The notes under the pieces: generated by a model
Told to the model about the DNA's origin: nothing
Database searches by the model: none
Seen by the model: the letters and a program-made list of their open reading frames with translations, nothing else
Assembly: GCA_942491105.1 (NCBI GenBank)
Contig: CALNZX010000006.1
Span: forward strand, 62,001 to 126,000
Direction of reading: 5' to 3'
Length of the DNA stretch: 64,000 nucleotides
Source of the DNA: JBBEAM01 sp942491105
GTDB taxonomy: Bacteria; Pseudomonadota; Alphaproteobacteria; Kiloniellales; DSM-21159
In this document: positions 1 to 8,978 of the stretch, one piece after another
Layout: each line of letters opens with the position of its first letter
How positions within the stretch are numbered: position 1 is the stretch's first letter
Translations under genes and position numbers: made by a program

Positions 1-1036
1 GTGGCGCCGGATGGCGCCCGAACGCGTCGACCCATAACAGCGCATCGACCGCGCCGCTGGCGAGCAGGGCAGTGCTGTCGTGCACTTGCGGTTCGTAGCG
101 GATGGTTTTTCCGAACGCGGTGCGCAGCGGGTAGCCGGTCAGCCAGGCGCAGGTGCTGAGCGCCGATTGCCCGCCGTCGTCACCGCCCAGTGCCAGCATC
201 GCCGCGCGGGTGGTGGTATTGAGTTCATCGATGCTGTCACAGATCGCCGCGATCGCCGGTTCGCGTTCGCCGGCCAGGGTCCCGGGTGCAAACACCAGCG
301 CGCAGTAGCTTGCCGCGCGCATGCGTGTCGCGATCTCGAGCAGGACCTGGCGACTGACCCCGGCGGGCCGCGCGGCGGCAAGGGCATGGCCACGCAGCGT
401 CGCCAGCAATGCGAGCAGGACTTCAGTCAGGCGTTCGGGACGGCAGTTGACGGTGAGATCGCTATCCAGCGCAGCGCTCGCCCGCCGGCGCCGGCCGAGA
501 TAAATGGTCTGGCGCGGCGACTTCTGTCCGCCGCGCAGTCGCGCACGCGGCGCCAGGCAGCGGCGCGAAAAGTTTTCGTAGCGATTGGCCAAATCGACAT
601 CGATAACGATCACCAGGTCAGCCCGGTTACGGATCTCCGACAGGGTAGTGGCATACCAGCCGCGCGATTGCAGGACGCGTGACATCGCATTCAGTGCCGC
701 GCCGTGGACGTGATCGAGGATCGCGCCGCGCTGCTCGGCAAGATTGACCAGCGCGCGCATGCCGTCTACGTCGCAGGCGAGGCCGCCGAACAGCGGCGCC
801 CGGGCGCGCTTGAGCAGTTTCGCGGCGGCAATGATGGCCTCTTCGACAGTGGCATTGCGTCCGCCGATGCGGGCCGCGGTGGCCAACGGCGGGCGGGCGA
901 AATCTTGCGCCGCACGCGTGCAGCCGTTACGACTGACGACAAAACTCGAGTCCGCTTGTCGAGTGACGCTGAGGTCGTCGCAAAGCAGTGCGCAGTAGGG
1001 GCAGACCGTGGCGTTAGACTGGGTGCTGGCAGGCAT
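1..1036 (-). CDS. fhcB: Formyltransferase/hydrolase complex subunit B (formylmethanofuran dehydrogenase B-like), 3' end cut by window
   Basis: The reverse strand is open from an ATG at 1036 to the window edge, giving about 345 residues with no stop. The N-terminus has cysteines at residues 12, 15, 19 and 39 in the pattern CPYCALLCDD followed by NGC, as in FwdB/FhcB proteins. In aerobic methylotrophs the FhcABCD complex moves the formyl group from formyl-H4MPT to methanofuran and hydrolyses it to formate in the cytoplasm. The gene is divergent from the H4MPT gene cluster at 1272, which supports the call. The rest of the gene, and any fhcA, fhcD and fhcC, would lie to the left of the window. 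No clear ribosome-binding site precedes the ATG. Confidence 0.88.
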   Translation of the reverse strand, partial: MPASTQSNATVCPYCALLCDDLSVTRQADSSFVVSRNGCTRAAQDFARPPLATAARIGGRNATVEEAIIAAAKLLKRARAPLFGGLACDVDGMRALVNLAEQRGAILDHVHGAALNAMSRVLQSRGWYATTLSEIRNRADLVIVIDVDLANRYENFSRRCLAPRARLRGGQKSPRQTIYLGRRRRASAALDSDLTVNCRPERLTEVLLALLATLRGHALAAARPAGVSRQVLLEIATRMRAASYCALVFAPGTLAGEREPAIAAICDSIDELNTTTRAAMLALGGDDGGQSALSTCAWLTGYPLRTAFGKTIRYEPQVHDSTALLASGAVDALLWVDAFGRHPAP

Positions 1037-1206
1037 TTGTTCTGTCACAGTACTGTTGCGTATGGTTGCGTTGCCGCACCGCGGGTAACGCGAATTCGTC
1101 GTCGCTGCATGGTCGCGAAAACTACCCTGGCGAGCGCCTCGTATCGAGTGCATTAAAGTTATCACACTCGCTGATCGGGCTCTACGCCGAAAAACGATCG
1201 GCGACG

Positions 1207-1235
1207 CTGTCATCCGTGCAGTCAAAATCTATAAT
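1207..1235 (+). promoter_or_regulatory. Putative sigma-70 promoter of the mptG operon
   Basis: A perfect -10 hexamer TATAAT at 1230-1235 lies 17 bases after CTGTCA (1207-1212, four of six matches to TTGACA). It sits 36 bases before the GTG of the RFAP synthase gene, in the 235-base gap between the divergent fhcB and mptG genes. Nothing else was recognised in that gap. The call rests on sequence alone. Confidence 0.5.
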
Positions 1236-1271
1236 GCGGTCCAATGTCGCGCGCGTGCAGGGAGCCCGCTT

Positions 1272-2264
1272 GTGAATACTCGATTGTCACCAACACAGGT
1301 CACCGCCAACGCGCGTCTGCATCTTGGTTTTCTTGATCCCGATGCCACGCTTGGACGTCGCTTTGGCAGTATCGGTGTGGCCCTGGCCGGGATCGCGACG
1401 CGGGTTGCGGTGGCGAGCAAGCCGCGGCGGACGTTCGGCGATGAGTGTGATGACACGGTTCGTGACCTGACCGAGCGAGTGCGTGCGCATTACCGTTTGC
1501 CACCCGGGTTCAGCGTGCAGGTGCGCGAACGAATCCCGGCCCACGCCGGGCTGGGCTCGGGTACCCAGATGGCGCTGGCGCTGGGCACCGCGTTGACGCG
1601 GGCCTGCGGTATCGCGGCGCCGGCGCACGAACTCGCTGCCTTGCTCGGGCGCGCGCGGCGATCCGGTATTGGCCTGAGTACCTTTGAACGCGGTGGCCTG
1701 ATTGTCGACGCCGGGCACGGCGCCGCGGCGTCTACGCCACCGTTGATCGCGCGCTTCGAGTTCCCGCCCCAGTGGCGGGTCGTGTTGATTTTCGATCGCG
1801 AACTGGCGGGACTCAGTGGCGGCGCCGAGACCGCCGCCTTCCGCGAATTGCCGCCATTCGCGGAGCGCCAGGCCGCGCACCTGTGTCACGTCGCTTTGAT
1901 GGGGTTGCTGCCGGCGGTTGCGGAACACGATTTCGCCGCCTTCAGTCGCGCCGTCGGCGAGATCCAGGCTGTCATCGGCGATCACTTCGCGCGCGTACAG
2001 GACGGACGTTTCACCAGCCCGGCGGTCAGCGCCGCGGTCGATTATTGTGTCGACGTCTGTGGACTGCTCGGCGTCGGACAGAGTAGTTGGGGACCGACCG
2101 GTTTCGTGTTCGCGCCCGACGCCGCGACCGCCGCGCGGGTCGCGACAGCGCTGGAAACCCGGTTTGCGGCCAGTGCCGCACTTGATTTCCAGGTCTGTTC
2201 GGCGAGCAATCACGGCGCCGAGATCCGCGTCAACCACGCGGCCAATGCGGCACGCGCGCTGTAG
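1272..2264 (+). CDS. mptG: Beta-ribofuranosylaminobenzene 5'-phosphate synthase
   Basis: This 330-residue GHMP-kinase-fold protein condenses p-aminobenzoate with PRPP, the first committed step of methanopterin biosynthesis. The N-terminus reads LHLGFLDPDATLGRRFGSIG and the GHMP-type glycine motif GLGSGTQMALALGTAL falls near residues 94-110, both typical of RFAP synthases. The start is a GTG preceded by GGGAG seven bases upstream. It is the first gene of a plus-strand run (mptG, ATP-grasp, mch, ATP-grasp, CitG-like, fae) that makes and uses H4MPT. Length is normal for the family. Confidence 0.92.
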   Translation: MNTRLSPTQVTANARLHLGFLDPDATLGRRFGSIGVALAGIATRVAVASKPRRTFGDECDDTVRDLTERVRAHYRLPPGFSVQVRERIPAHAGLGSGTQMALALGTALTRACGIAAPAHELAALLGRARRSGIGLSTFERGGLIVDAGHGAAASTPPLIARFEFPPQWRVVLIFDRELAGLSGGAETAAFRELPPFAERQAAHLCHVALMGLLPAVAEHDFAAFSRAVGEIQAVIGDHFARVQDGRFTSPAVSAAVDYCVDVCGLLGVGQSSWGPTGFVFAPDAATAARVATALETRFAASAALDFQVCSASNHGAEIRVNHAANAARAL

Positions 2265-2287
2265 CCGCGCGGTCGCAGCCTACTGAC

Positions 2288-3526
2288 TTGGAAATCACAG
2301 CGGCGGTGCCCGCAGTCGTGCTTGAGCGGGCGACATCGGCGCCCAAGAACAAGCCCGCCATCCTTATCATCGCCCGTTCGGCGCGCATGCTGGCCGCGGC
2401 TGCCTGCGCGCACTGGTCACCATGGACGATCGATTGTTTTGCCGATTCCGATCTCCAGCAGCTAACGACGCGCTGGCACCGGTTCGCCGCCACCGGCGCA
2501 CTCGATTTCGATACGTCGCTGTACGCGGCTGTCGATGCCGTGTTAGCCGAAGCAGGGCCGCTGCCGATCGTTGCGGGCAGTGGCTTTGAACACGCACCGC
2601 AACTCGTCGCGGGACTGGCCGCGCGCGCCCGAGTGCTGGGCGCTTCGGCCGCGCTGCTGCGGCGCCTCACCGACGTGCCGTCGGTATTTGCCAGCCTGGC
2701 CGCCGATCCGGCCGTGTATGTGCCGCCGACCGTAGCCGAACGACCCCGGCACTGCGATGGCTGGTTGAGTAAACAGGCCGGTAACTGCGGTGGCGCTCAC
2801 GTCCGCTGGGCTGCCGGTGGCGAAACCTCGACCGACCGTTACTTCCAGCGTTTCATCGCCGGCACCAGTGCGTCGGGGATATTCATCGCTGCCGACGATC
2901 ACTGTGAACTGGTTGCGCTCAACCGCCACCTGCGCTGGTCCTCACGGCCGGGCTTCGACTACCAGGGCGCTGTCACCTGGCATGGCGCGCCGCCGCGGTG
3001 GCACGCTGTCTGCCTGCAGCTCGGACGCGCAGTCGCGGCCGAACTCGGACTGCGTGGGCTGTTTGGTCTCGACTTTATCTGCGGCGACGATGAGCGACCG
3101 GCTTTGATCGATATCAATCCGCGGCCACCGGCGAGCCTCGACCTGTGCGCTGACCGCGGCGCATTATTCAGCGCTCATGTCGCTGCTTGTACAGGTGAAC
3201 CGCTCTTGTATAGTAGGTCCGCGCCGGCCGGCGAGTGCGGTCACCTCGTACTCTACGCGCAGGCGCCATGGCAGGTCCCCGCGCAATTCGACTGGCCCGT
3301 GGCGAGCGCCGATCGGCCCTGTGCCGGCGAGCGCATTGAACCGGGCTGGCCGCTGTGCACGGTGCGCGTCACGGCGCCGGATACGGACACCGTATTGACC
3401 GGGCTGGCAAGCGCTGTCGAAGAACTGCGCGAACGCCTCGCTGCGTCGCACGCGGACGTGGTGCCGCCAGCAATAACGATCAGCATCCTGGGAGGAAGCA
3501 ACGATGACAGGCCTGAAACTCGATAG
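2288..3526 (+). CDS. ATP-grasp protein of the H4MPT gene cluster
   Basis: A 412-residue protein whose C-terminal two thirds looks like an ATP-grasp ligase: GLFGLDFICGDDERPALID followed by INPRPPAS (about residues 258-282) matches the metal-binding D/E/N end of that fold. ATP-grasp proteins of this kind recur beside mch and fae in methylotrophs, and a role in cofactor biosynthesis is inferred; the substrate is unknown. The start given is a TTG at 2288; in-frame GTG codons at 2306 and 2318 are alternatives, so the first 10 residues are uncertain. The 3' end overlaps mch by 23 bases, suggesting coupled translation. Confidence 0.75.
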   Translation: MEITAAVPAVVLERATSAPKNKPAILIIARSARMLAAAACAHWSPWTIDCFADSDLQQLTTRWHRFAATGALDFDTSLYAAVDAVLAEAGPLPIVAGSGFEHAPQLVAGLAARARVLGASAALLRRLTDVPSVFASLAADPAVYVPPTVAERPRHCDGWLSKQAGNCGGAHVRWAAGGETSTDRYFQRFIAGTSASGIFIAADDHCELVALNRHLRWSSRPGFDYQGAVTWHGAPPRWHAVCLQLGRAVAAELGLRGLFGLDFICGDDERPALIDINPRPPASLDLCADRGALFSAHVAACTGEPLLYSRSAPAGECGHLVLYAQAPWQVPAQFDWPVASADRPCAGERIEPGWPLCTVRVTAPDTDTVLTGLASAVEELRERLAASHADVVPPAITISILGGSNDDRPETR

Positions 3527-4484
3527 CGCGTGTGACGTCAATCAAACCGTCGCGCCGCTGGTTCAGCAGCTGCGTGACGGCGCGGCGGATTACCGGGTTG
3601 CGCTCAGTCGTATGGACAGCGGCGTGGAATTGATCGATGCCGGCATTGGCGTAGCCGGCGGTCTCGAGGCCGGACGCCTGGTCGGAGAGATCTGTATGGG
3701 TGGCCTCGGCCGAGTGCGCTTCAGCGGCGCGTCGCCGTTCCCGGCGTGGCGCTGGCAGGTCGATGTCACCGCCAGTCACCCACTGATCGCCTGTCTCGGC
3801 TCACAGTACGCGGGTTGGAGCCTCAATCATGGCGAAGGCAAAAGCGCGTTTTTTGCCCTCGGCTCGGGTCCGGCGCGCGCGATGGGCAGCCGCGAACCTC
3901 TGTTCGAGGAGCTCGGTTATCGCAGCGCTCCGGGTGCGACCGTGATCGTGCTCGAAGTCGACCGCGTGCCACCCGCCGAAATCGCCGCCAAGGTCGTCGA
4001 GCGCTGTGCTATTGAACCCGAGCAACTGACCATTATCCTGACCCCGACCACCAGCCTTGCCGGCGGCGTGCAGATCGTTTCGCGCGTGCTCGAAGTGGCG
4101 CTGCACAAGCTCCACGAACTCAAATTTCCGCTCGCCGATTTCGTCGATGGCGCGGCCAGCGCCCCGCTGCCGCCGCCATCACCCGATTTCATGACCGCCA
4201 TGGGCCGCACCAACGACGCGATCCTGTTCGGTGGCGCCGTGCACCTGTACGTTCGCGGTGAAGACGCGGCCGCCGAATCACTGGCTGAACAGTTGCCGAG
4301 TGCCTCCTCGCGCGATTTCGGCAAGCCCTTCGGCCAGGTGTTCAAGGATTACGGCTACGATTTCTACAAGGTCGATCCGATGCTGTTTTCGCCGGCTGTG
4401 GTCAGCGTCACCAACGTCGACAGTGGACATACGTTTCATGGCGGCAGTTTTCACCCGCAGCTACTCGAACAATCGTTCGCTTGA
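3504..4484 (+). CDS. mch: Methenyltetrahydromethanopterin cyclohydrolase
   Basis: Mch hydrolyses methenyl-H4MPT to formyl-H4MPT in the cytosolic formaldehyde oxidation pathway. The 326-residue protein is full length and collinear with methylotroph Mch: SHPLIACLGSQYAGWSL near residue 95, LFGGAVHLYV near 240 and a C-terminal stretch FYKVDPMLFSPA near 290. The ATG follows GGGAGG (3489-3494) and lies inside the end of the preceding ATP-grasp gene. It is a marker of the H4MPT pathway, with fae downstream in the same run and fhcB divergent. Confidence 0.95.
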   Translation: MTGLKLDSACDVNQTVAPLVQQLRDGAADYRVALSRMDSGVELIDAGIGVAGGLEAGRLVGEICMGGLGRVRFSGASPFPAWRWQVDVTASHPLIACLGSQYAGWSLNHGEGKSAFFALGSGPARAMGSREPLFEELGYRSAPGATVIVLEVDRVPPAEIAAKVVERCAIEPEQLTIILTPTTSLAGGVQIVSRVLEVALHKLHELKFPLADFVDGAASAPLPPPSPDFMTAMGRTNDAILFGGAVHLYVRGEDAAAESLAEQLPSASSRDFGKPFGQVFKDYGYDFYKVDPMLFSPAVVSVTNVDSGHTFHGGSFHPQLLEQSFA

Positions 4485-4496
4485 GTTGCACTGAAG

Positions 4497-5405
4497 ATGG
4501 CCGTGACCCGGCTGGTCATATTCACCGACGAACCGGGCTGGCATGGACGCCGGCTCAGGCGCTGGTTTGCCGGGCGCGGGCTGGGTGCTGATTTCGTTTC
4601 CCTCAAGGCGTGCCGCTTCGAACTCGGCGAACACGGCCACGGGGTGGTCATTCCCGGTTACGAAGCCGGCCTGCCGGCGGCGGTGTTCGTGCGCGGAGTG
4701 CCCGGCGGATCGCTCGAAGAAATCACCTTGCGCCTCGATTTTCTGCATGTCCTGGAGGCGCTCGGCTGCGCGGTGTTCAACCCAGCCTCGGCGATTGAAC
4801 GCACCGTCGACAAGGCCCGCACCAGCGCACTGCTGCGCGCCCACGAAATTCCCACCCCGGCGACGTTTGTCAGTGCCGATCCCGCGGCCGCGCGCGAATA
4901 CGTCATCCGTGCGCTCGCGGGTGGCCGCACGCTGGTCAAAAAACCGCTGTTCGGTTCGCAGGGCAAAGGCCTGCGACAGATCCGCGAGCCCGCCGACCTC
5001 GGCCACCTGATGCCGGGTGAAGTGGCGTACCTGCAGGACTTCGTCGCACCGCGCGATGGCCTGTACCGGGATTGTCGCGTGATGGTGATCGATGGGGTGG
5101 CGCGGGCCGCGATGGAGCGCGTCAGCGAACACTGGGTGACGAACCGCGCGCAGGGCGCGTCGTGCCATCCACTGGTGCTCGATGCCACGGTCGGCGGACT
5201 TGCCGAGGCCGCCTGTGCCGCGGTCGGCGCGGATTACGCGGGCGTCGACCTGTTACGTCGCCCGGACGGCGGCTGGCTGGTCACCGAGGTCAACGGCATA
5301 CCGGCCTGGCAGGGCCTGCAACGCGCCGCCCGCATCGACATCACGGCCGCACTCGGGGAGGCGCTGTTGGCGCGTATCGAGGGCCGGCTGGCGCGGCTGG
5401 CGTGA
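4497..5405 (+). CDS. RimK-like ATP-grasp ligase, H4MPT cluster
   Basis: A 302-residue RimK-family ATP-grasp protein. ATP-binding KKPLFGSQGKGLRQI lies near residues 148-162 and the metal-binding end DYAGVDLLRR...VTEVNGIPAWQG near 244-270. RimK-family members add amino acids to acceptor carboxyls; the archaeal MptN adds glutamate to tetrahydrosarcinapterin, so a ligase step in making the methylotroph H4MPT side chain is a reasonable inference, not shown here. It starts 12 bases after mch and its stop overlaps the GTG of the next gene (GTGA). Length is usual for the family. Confidence 0.8.
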   Translation: MAVTRLVIFTDEPGWHGRRLRRWFAGRGLGADFVSLKACRFELGEHGHGVVIPGYEAGLPAAVFVRGVPGGSLEEITLRLDFLHVLEALGCAVFNPASAIERTVDKARTSALLRAHEIPTPATFVSADPAAAREYVIRALAGGRTLVKKPLFGSQGKGLRQIREPADLGHLMPGEVAYLQDFVAPRDGLYRDCRVMVIDGVARAAMERVSEHWVTNRAQGASCHPLVLDATVGGLAEAACAAVGADYAGVDLLRRPDGGWLVTEVNGIPAWQGLQRAARIDITAALGEALLARIEGRLARLA

Positions 5406-6274
5406 ACATCGCGGTTGGCGACGACAGCACCGCGGCGGGCCTCGGATCGCTGCTGCTCAAGGCTTGCCGCATGGACGTGGTTGCCTTCAAACCGGGCAAC
5501 GTCAGCCTGTGTTCGCCGGGCCACAACATGCAGGCGCGCGACTTCCTGTTGAGCGCCGAAGTTGCGGTGCCGGCACTGTGTGTTGCCGGGGCGAGTGTCG
5601 GAGAACGGATCGAAAGCGCTATCGGCGCGACGCACGACGCGGTGGGCTGCAATACCAACCTCGGCATCGTCCTGCTGCTGGCGCCGCTGGCGGTGGCGGC
5701 GAGCAGCGGCAGCGGCCCGGATCTGCGCAGCCGTCTGCGCGCGGTGCTGGCGCGGCTGTCGCTTGCCGACAGCGAAGCCTGCTACCGCGCCATACGCCGC
5801 GCGCGACCGGGTGGACTGGGCCGCGTCGATGCCGAGGACGTGCATGCACCGCCAACGCTCGACCTGCGTCGCGCCATGGGGCTGGCGGCCAAGGTCGATC
5901 GCATCGCGGCGGCCTATTGCGACGACTACGCGGAAATTTTCGACGGCGCGGTGCAGTCATTGAGGGACTACCGGCGCCGCTGGCATTCGCTGGCCTGGGC
6001 CTGCACCGCCTGCTACCTCGAACTACTCGCCGCCGACGCCGATTCTCACATCGTGCGCAAGGCCGGATCGACGCTTGCCGCAGAGGTCAGCGCCGGCGCC
6101 CGCGCGGTGGTATCGGGTTTGAAAGCGTGCGAGAATCCTCGCCTGTTTCTGGCCGAACTCAAGGCGTTCGACAAGGAACTCAAAACGAGGGGCGTCAATC
6201 CAGGCACTTGCGCAGACCTGACCGTTGCCAGCGTGTCGGTCCTGCTCCTGCAAGAACGCCTCCAACTGAAATAG
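5402..6274 (+). CDS. Triphosphoribosyl-dephospho-CoA synthase family protein (CitG-like), H4MPT cluster
   Basis: A 290-residue protein of the CitG/MdcB family, shown by DVVAFKPGNVSLCSPGH near residue 25 and GATHDAVGCNTNLGIVLLL near 78. CitG proteins condense ATP with dephospho-CoA to make the citrate lyase prosthetic group precursor, but no citrate lyase genes are here. Relatives sit in the H4MPT clusters of methylotrophs, where the function is unproven; a phosphoribosyl transfer in cofactor synthesis is a guess. The start is a GTG at 5402 overlapping the previous stop. The frame is open for 330 bases upstream, but that sequence is the shadow of the ATP-grasp gene. A gap of 195 bases separates it from fae. 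Confidence 0.8.
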   Translation: MNIAVGDDSTAAGLGSLLLKACRMDVVAFKPGNVSLCSPGHNMQARDFLLSAEVAVPALCVAGASVGERIESAIGATHDAVGCNTNLGIVLLLAPLAVAASSGSGPDLRSRLRAVLARLSLADSEACYRAIRRARPGGLGRVDAEDVHAPPTLDLRRAMGLAAKVDRIAAAYCDDYAEIFDGAVQSLRDYRRRWHSLAWACTACYLELLAADADSHIVRKAGSTLAAEVSAGARAVVSGLKACENPRLFLAELKAFDKELKTRGVNPGTCADLTVASVSVLLLQERLQLK

Positions 6275-6469
6275 AATCTGGCTGCGCATCTGTGTCGCCA
6301 GCAGCCTGTCAGTCGCCGACGATCTTCGCGCAGCGGATCGGCCTGCGCCAGACAGGGCTGCCAGAGGTGTGTGAATTTTCGCTGACGAGGAGTTGGCGCA
6401 ATGTCTATTTTCAAAGCTCTGTTTGGGACACAACCCGAACCATCCGCAGTATCAGAAGGAGAACAAAGC

Positions 6470-6982
6470 ATGGCAGTAGTTGATCGAGTACTCGTAGGGG
6501 AATCACTGGTTGGTGATGGCAATGAAGTCGCGCATATCGACCTCATCATGGGTCCGCGCGGTAGTGCGGCCGAAGCCGCATTCTGTAACAGCGTGACCAA
6601 CAACAAGGACGGCTTCTCGAGCCTGTTGGCGGTTGTTGCGCCGAACCTGGCCTGCAAACCGAACACCGTGATGTTCAACAAGGTCACCATCAAGGGTTCG
6701 AAGCAGGCCGTGCAGATGTTCGGCCCGGCACAGCGTGGCGTGGCCATGGCCGTGGCTGACAGTGTTGAGGACGGCACCATCCCGGCTGCCGAAGCCGATG
6801 ACATTTTTGTCTGCGTCGGCGTGTTTATCCACTGGCTGGCGGAAGACAATGCCAAGATCCAGGACTACAACTATCAGGCGACCAAGGAAGCGATCCAACG
6901 CGCCGTGGCGCGCGAACCGAAAGCCTCCGAAGTGGTGGCGAAAAAAGGTTCGGCGGACCACCCGTTCCAGGCCCACAGCTAG
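6470..6982 (+). CDS. fae: Formaldehyde-activating enzyme
   Basis: Fae speeds condensation of formaldehyde with H4MPT to methylene-H4MPT. The 170-residue product has the family hallmarks VGDGNEVAHIDLIMGPRGS, LACKPNTVMFNKVTIKG and VFIHWLAEDNAKIQDYNYQA. The chosen ATG at 6470 follows AGAAGGAG by eight bases and gives the usual Fae length. An in-frame ATG at 6401 also has a good site (AGGAG, eight bases away) and would add 23 residues beginning MSIFKALFG; which start is used is open. A strong terminator follows, so fae closes the plus-strand run and may also be transcribed alone. Confidence 0.95.
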   Translation: MAVVDRVLVGESLVGDGNEVAHIDLIMGPRGSAAEAAFCNSVTNNKDGFSSLLAVVAPNLACKPNTVMFNKVTIKGSKQAVQMFGPAQRGVAMAVADSVEDGTIPAAEADDIFVCVGVFIHWLAEDNAKIQDYNYQATKEAIQRAVAREPKASEVVAKKGSADHPFQAHS

Positions 6983-7010
6983 TCCACAAGCAAACATAGT
7001 CTCGTTTCGA

Positions 7011-7037
7011 CGCCCCGCTCCGCGGGGCGTTTTTTTT
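7011..7037 (+). terminator. Rho-independent terminator after fae
   Basis: The stem CGCCCCGC / GCGGGGCG with a short TCC loop is followed directly by a run of eight T. It lies 28 bases after the fae stop and before the convergent HisA-like gene. Confidence 0.92.
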
Positions 7038-7049
7038 GACGCCGGTTGG

Positions 7050-7787
7050 CTACGCAGGCGTTACGGGGTGTGTCGATCCTGCTCTCGAGCCCGCCGCCAG
7101 GAGCGCGGCATCCAGGGTGCCGTCGTGCAGCGCGGTGCCGACCAGTACGCCGGCCACGCCGGATTGGCGAAGCGCTTGCAGGTCGTCGGCATGGCGAACG
7201 CCGCCGGCCGCATAAATTTCATGATCGCCGGCCACTCGCAGCAATGCCGCCAGGCCATCCAGGTCGGGGCCGCCCTCGGCGCCGACGCGCGCCAGGTTCA
7301 TATGAATGACGCGGCTTGGCCACAGCTGGACGCGTTCGAACAATGCGGCGGGACCGAAACGCCGTTCGCCGTTGCGATCCAGCGACAGCAGCACGCGTTG
7401 CCGCGGCACGCGCGCGCGGATTGCCTCGTAGGCGAGAAGGTCAGGCAGGCTTTCGCTGGCGATGACAATATCGATATTCTCGCCCGCCAGCAGGGTATCG
7501 ACCTCGGCGGCGGCGGCCAGCCCGCGATCGACAATCAGGCGCAGAGTCGGGAAATCGCCAGCGATATCGTGGATCACCCCGCTATTGTCGCCGCTGCGCG
7601 TGATCGCATTGAGATCGGCGACATACACGACGCCGGGATCAAGTTCATGCCGCAGCCCGCTGACGATGGCGCGCGGGTCCGGGCGATCGGCAAAACGCGA
7701 GCGCAGGGGTGCGTAGCTGGCGCGGTCGCCGCGCCGTGCATGCACGGCGATACCGTTCTGAATATCGATTACCGGGATGATCCGCAT
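7050..7787 (-). CDS. HisA/HisF-related TIM-barrel protein of the H4MPT cluster
   Basis: A 245-residue HisA-like barrel. The N-terminus IPVIDIQNGIAVHARRGDR keeps the HisA aspartate, LSLDRNG near residue 131 is the position of the second, and AAGGVRHADDL...GVLVGTAL near 213-236 is the phosphate-binding end. This diverged HisA/HisF family occurs in methanogens and in methylotrophs beside H4MPT genes, and is thought to act in cofactor synthesis rather than histidine synthesis; no other his gene is near in this half of the window. It is convergent with fae and divergent from mfnF. Confidence 0.8.
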   Translation of the reverse strand: MRIIPVIDIQNGIAVHARRGDRASYAPLRSRFADRPDPRAIVSGLRHELDPGVVYVADLNAITRSGDNSGVIHDIAGDFPTLRLIVDRGLAAAAEVDTLLAGENIDIVIASESLPDLLAYEAIRARVPRQRVLLSLDRNGERRFGPAALFERVQLWPSRVIHMNLARVGAEGGPDLDGLAALLRVAGDHEIYAAGGVRHADDLQALRQSGVAGVLVGTALHDGTLDAALLAAGSRAGSTHPVTPA

Positions 7788-7922
7788 AGTTGATGATGGG
7801 CTGCTGTTCGAACGCCGATGTTAGCGCAGATCGACGCGCCGGCCGGTCACCAATCCGCGTCGTCGACGTTCGCGGCAGCATCGACTAGAGTGCCGCTATG
7901 AAGGGAATACGACGGTGTAGCC

Positions 7923-8978
7923 GTGGCGCGTAAGCAGGTCTATTTCGGCTGGGACATCGGCGGCGCGCATCTCAAGGTCGCGCGCCTCGATGGCGACGGC
8001 CAGGTCGTCGCGGTACGCCAGATTGCCTGCCCGCTGTGGCGCGGCATCAATGAACTGAGCCGTGCCTGTCACCTGCTCGATTTCAATCTTGACGACCCCG
8101 ACGCCGTGCACGCGGTGACCATGACCGGCGAGCTGTGCGATATTTTTCCCGATCGCAGCGCCGGCGTACGCGCCATCATCGCGGGTCTGCTCGACGAACT
8201 GGCGAGTGGCGCCGAGGTGCGGGTATTCGCCGGCTACGAGGGCTGGCTGGAGCCCGCCGCGGCCAGCGGCGCGGCCGCGCGCGCGGTGGCCTCGGCCAAC
8301 TGGCTGGCGCTGGCGGCGTATACCGCCGAGCTGATCGGCGATGGCATGCTGATCGATATCGGCAGCACGACCACCGACGTCATTCCGATTTTCGACGGCG
8401 AGGTTCGTGCACAAGGTCGCGATGACGCGACGCGCATGGCGCTGTGCGAACTTGTGTATACCGGTGTCGTCCGCACACCGGTCAGCAGCGTTACGAACTC
8501 GGTTGCCTTTCGAGGTCAGGCGCATGCACTCGCCGCCGAAACGTTCGCCACCATGGCCGACGTCTACCGCCTGCTCGACGCGATCGGGGATCGCGACGAC
8601 CTCATGCCGACCGCGGACGGGCAGGGCAAGGATCACTCGAGTAGTGCCCGGCGCCTGGCGCGCATGCTCGGCCGTGACCTGGACGACGATGACAGCGCGG
8701 AAATGTGTGCTGTCGCCGCAAATATTGCCAGCGCGCAACGGCGTCGCATCGAGGACGCCATCGCGCTGGTTCTGAGCCGCGCGCCGCAGCAGGCCCACGG
8801 CGGCCTGCTGGTCGGCGCCGGGGTCGGTCGCTTCGTGGTCGAAGCGATCGCGCTTGCGCGTGGCGCCGCCTACCGGGGTTTCGGCGAACTGGTCGGCGCG
8901 CCCGGCGAACTGCGCGACGCCGTCAGTATCGCCGCACCGGCGGTGGCGGCGGCGAAGCTGGCCTGGATGACGGTATGA
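7923..8978 (+). CDS. mfnF: MfnF-like protein, methanofuran biosynthesis (H4MPT-linked C1 transfer family)
   Basis: A 351-residue ASKHA-fold (hydantoinase/oxoprolinase-related) protein with VYFGWDIGGAHLKVARLDG at the N-terminus and MLIDIGSTTTDVIPIFDG near residue 142. The family is found only where H4MPT-linked C1 chemistry occurs. The archaeal member MfnF joins the aminomethylfuran and gamma-glutamyl-tyramine parts of methanofuran; the same role here is inferred. The start is a GTG at 7923 with no strong ribosome-binding site. Its stop overlaps the pabB start (ATGA), and mfnE follows pabB, so the three form an operon. Confidence 0.82.
   Translation: MARKQVYFGWDIGGAHLKVARLDGDGQVVAVRQIACPLWRGINELSRACHLLDFNLDDPDAVHAVTMTGELCDIFPDRSAGVRAIIAGLLDELASGAEVRVFAGYEGWLEPAAASGAAARAVASANWLALAAYTAELIGDGMLIDIGSTTTDVIPIFDGEVRAQGRDDATRMALCELVYTGVVRTPVSSVTNSVAFRGQAHALAAETFATMADVYRLLDAIGDRDDLMPTADGQGKDHSSSARRLARMLGRDLDDDDSAEMCAVAANIASAQRRRIEDAIALVLSRAPQQAHGGLLVGAGVGRFVVEAIALARGAAYRGFGELVGAPGELRDAVSIAAPAVAAAKLAWMTV

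Noticed and set aside
5072..5401. A 110-residue N-terminal extension of the CitG-like protein
   Set aside because: The extension lies entirely within the ATP-grasp gene, is arginine/glycine-rich and is not part of the CitG family; the GTG overlapping the previous stop is a better start.
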